Source of the DNA: Oxalobacteraceae bacterium
GTDB taxonomy: Bacteria; Pseudomonadota; Gammaproteobacteria; Burkholderiales; Burkholderiaceae_D
Length of the DNA: 64,000 nucleotides
Direction of reading: 5' to 3'
Assembly (NCBI GenBank): GCA_030698225.1
Contig: JAUYNR010000047.1
Span: 1 to 64,000 of the forward strand
Part shown: positions 61,814 through 64,000 of the stretch, piece by piece
Position numbering within the stretch: the stretch's first letter is position 1
Layout: each line of letters opens with the position of its first letter
Notes under the pieces: model-generated
Databases searched by the model: none
Told to the model about the DNA's origin: nothing
The model's input: only the letters and a program-made list of their open reading frames with translations
Made by a program: the position numbers and the translations under genes

Positions 61814-64000
61814 ATGACACGCACCGCGATCTGCCCTACCGAAGCCATTCTGCGCGACCTGCTCGCCAAACGGATCCTGATCCTGGACGGCGCGATGGGC
61901 ACGATGATCCAGCAATACAAGCTGACCGAAGCAGATTACCGCGGCGGACCGGACGGGCGTTTCGCCGCTTTCGCCGCGCCGGCGTCAGCCGATGGCACGG
62001 CGAATCCGCGCGAACTGTTCGTCAAGGGCAACAACGAACTGCTGTCGCTGACGCAGCCGCAGATCGTTTCCGAAATCCACGAACAGTATCTGGCCGCCGG
62101 CGCCGACCTGATCGAAACCAATTCCTTCGGTGCCACCTCGGTGGCGCAGGACGATTACCATATGGCGCATCTGGCTTATGAAATGAACCTGCAGTCGGCC
62201 AAACTGGCGCGCGCCGCCTGCGACAAGTATTCGAGCGTCGACAAGCCGCGCTTCGTCGCCGGCGCGCTGGGGCCGACGCCGAAAACCGCGTCGATCTCGC
62301 CCGACGTCAACGACCCGGCAGCGCGCAACGTGACTTTCGACCAGCTGGTCGCCGCGTATCTGGAACAGACCCGGGCGCTGGTCGAGGGCGGCTCCGACGT
62401 GCTGCTGGTCGAAACCATTTTCGACACCTTGAATTGCAAGGCGGCGCTGTTCGCGATCGACACTTTCTTCGAGGAATCCGGCCAGCGGCTGCCGATCATG
62501 ATTTCCGGCACCGTCACCGATGCGTCGGGCCGCATCCTGTCGGGCCAGACCGTGCCGGCATTCTGGAATTCGGTGCGCCATGCGAAGCCGCTGACGATCG
62601 GCCTGAACTGCGCGCTGGGCGCCGCGCTGATGCGCCCGTACGCGGAAGAGCTGTCGAAGATCGCCGACACCTTCGTCTGCATCTATCCGAACGCCGGCCT
62701 GCCCAACCCGATGAGCGATACCGGCTTCGACGAGCTGCCGGCCGACACATCCTCACTCTTGAAGGATTTCGCCGAGAGCGGCTTCATCAACATCGCCGGC
62801 GGCTGCTGCGGCACCACGCCGGCCCACATCAAGGCGATCGCCGAGGTGGTCAAGGAGATTCCTCCGCGCCGGATTCCGCAGACCAGCCATGCGATGCGGC
62901 TGGCCGGGCTGGAGCCGTTCGTGATCGACGCCGATTCCTTGTTCGTCAATGTCGGCGAGCGCACCAACGTCACCGGCTCGAAGGCGTTCGCGCGGATGAT
63001 CTTGAACGAGCAGTACGATGCGGCGCTGGCGGTGGCGCGGCAGCAAGTCGAGAACGGCGCCCAGATCATCGACATCAATATGGACGAGGCGATGCTCGAT
63101 TCGGTCGCCGCGATGACGCGCTTTCTGAACCTGATCGCGTCCGAGCCGGACATCGCGCGGGTGCCAATCATGATCGATTCGTCCAAATGGTCGGTGATCG
63201 AAGCCGGGCTGAAATGCGTGCAGGGCAAGGCGGTGGTAAACTCGATCTCGATGAAGGAAGGGGAACAGGAATTCCTGCGCCAGGCCAAGCTGTGCCGCCG
63301 CTACGGCGCGGCGGCGATCGTGATGGCCTTCGATGAAAAAGGCCAGGCCGACACCTTCGAGCGCAAGACCGAAATCTGCAAGCGCGCCTACGATTTGCTG
63401 ATAGACAAGCTCGACTTCCCGCCGGAAGACATCATCTTCGACCCGAACATCTTCGCGATCGCGACCGGCATCGACGAGCACAACAATTACGCGGTCGATT
63501 TCATCAACGCGACGCGCTGGATCCACGAAAACCTGCCGCATGCGAAGATTTCCGGCGGCGTCTCGAACGTCAGTTTCAGCTTCCGCGGCAACGATCCGGC
63601 GCGCGAAGCGATCCACACGGTGTTCCTGTACCACGCGATCCAGGCCGGCATGACGATGGGCATCGTCAACGCCGGCATGGTCGGCGTCTACGACAACATC
63701 CCGTTTGAGCTGCGCGAGCGGGTCGAGGACGTGGTGCTGAACCGACGGGAGGACGCGACCGAGCGGATGATCGAAATCGCCGGCACGCTGACCGCCGGCG
63801 ACAAGAAAGAGGAAGCCACGCTGGAGTGGCGCAACGGCACCGTGCAGCAGCGGCTGTCGCATGCGCTGGTCACCGGCACCACCAACTGGATCGTCGAGGA
63901 TACCGAAGAAGCGCGGCAAGAATTGCTGCACAACGGCGGACGGCCGATCCATGTGATCGAAGGGCCGTTGATGGATGGGATGAACATCGTCGGCGACCTG
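61814..64000 (+). CDS. metH: Cobalamin-dependent methionine synthase (5' part, runs off window)
   Basis: 729 codons are present and open to the window edge. Homocysteine domain (about 10-340): [32 protein letters not shown], zinc cysteines in IGLNCALG and [13 protein letters not shown]. Folate domain (about 365-620): [68 protein letters not shown]. The cobalamin cap begins near 660. It moves a methyl from methyltetrahydrofolate to homocysteine. Start ATG 61814; the leader carries a SAM-II riboswitch. Confidence 0.95.
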   Translation, partial: MTRTAICPTEAILRDLLAKRILILDGAMGTMIQQYKLTEADYRGGPDGRFAAFAAPASADGTANPRELFVKGNNELLSLTQPQIVSEIHEQYLAAGADLIETNSFGATSVAQDDYHMAHLAYEMNLQSAKLARAACDKYSSVDKPRFVAGALGPTPKTASISPDVNDPAARNVTFDQLVAAYLEQTRALVEGGSDVLLVETIFDTLNCKAALFAIDTFFEESGQRLPIMISGTVTDASGRILSGQTVPAFWNSVRHAKPLTIGLNCALGAALMRPYAEELSKIADTFVCIYPNAGLPNPMSDTGFDELPADTSSLLKDFAESGFINIAGGCCGTTPAHIKAIAEVVKEIPPRRIPQTSHAMRLAGLEPFVIDADSLFVNVGERTNVTGSKAFARMILNEQYDAALAVARQQVENGAQIIDINMDEAMLDSVAAMTRFLNLIASEPDIARVPIMIDSSKWSVIEAGLKCVQGKAVVNSISMKEGEQEFLRQAKLCRRYGAAAIVMAFDEKGQADTFERKTEICKRAYDLLIDKLDFPPEDIIFDPNIFAIATGIDEHNNYAVDFINATRWIHENLPHAKISGGVSNVSFSFRGNDPAREAIHTVFLYHAIQAGMTMGIVNAGMVGVYDNIPFELRERVEDVVLNRREDATERMIEIAGTLTAGDKKEEATLEWRNGTVQQRLSHALVTGTTNWIVEDTEEARQELLHNGGRPIHVIEGPLMDGMNIVGDL

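Overview
This window looks like a chromosomal segment of a Burkholderiales betaproteobacterium, most plausibly Oxalobacteraceae. That placement is an inference from gene content: a proteobacterial-type gshA with gshB beside an EIIA-Man/HPr/EI phosphotransferase set, metX-metW, a one-chain pyruvate carboxylase, a glnK-amtB/ubiK/comM neighbourhood, a phasin, and SAM-II riboswitches. Base composition is GC-rich in genes and clearly AT-rich in many intergenic spacers.

Layout. 1-4.9 kb is an accessory strip: the end of an IS66-like element abutting a Fic-family gene, a fatty acid hydroxylase family protein, a small lipoprotein, and YefM/YoeB and HicA/HicB toxin-antitoxin pairs with palindromic operators. 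It also holds a yoeB remnant and several repeats. 4.9-9.5 kb is a catabolic module (class III aminotransferase plus acylating semialdehyde dehydrogenase) with a divergent MocR-type regulator. 9.9-13.4 kb carries a truncated carboxymuconolactone decarboxylase followed by nosR and an apbE/nosX gene without nosZ. 13.5-17.2 kb has a diguanylate cyclase, a DUF2721 protein and an AmpG-type permease fused to a J domain. 17.5-24.6 kb (minus strand) holds metX-metW behind a SAM-II riboswitch and terminator, and gshA-gshB-EIIA-HPr-EI. 24.9-27.2 kb is a GAF-GGDEF-EAL protein.

27.5-38.8 kb is a complete urea use cluster, urtABCDE-ureDABCEFG, behind a sigma-54-type promoter. It is followed by amtB and glnK (40.7-41.1 kb, minus strand), which have their own sigma-54-type promoter. 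Together these import urea, hydrolyse it in the cytoplasm, and take up and sense the ammonium. UreC contains an in-frame insertion made of palindromic repeat DNA.

41.3-64 kb is mostly housekeeping: ubiK, pyruvate carboxylase, comM, transporters, a one-domain asparaginase, a YgjP-like metallopeptidase, a flavoprotein, an ATP-grasp-like protein overlapping a cation diffusion facilitator, a Crp/Fnr regulator, gspB/exeA, a phasin, a PQQ-type sugar dehydrogenase, an FAD oxidoreductase, and the 5' part of metH behind a second SAM-II riboswitch.

The strongest unusual signals are a family of ten related intergenic repeats of about 75-100 bp with a shared core, the AmpG-J-domain fusion, and the repeat-derived insertion inside ureC. 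Alignments were done by eye; no search was run.
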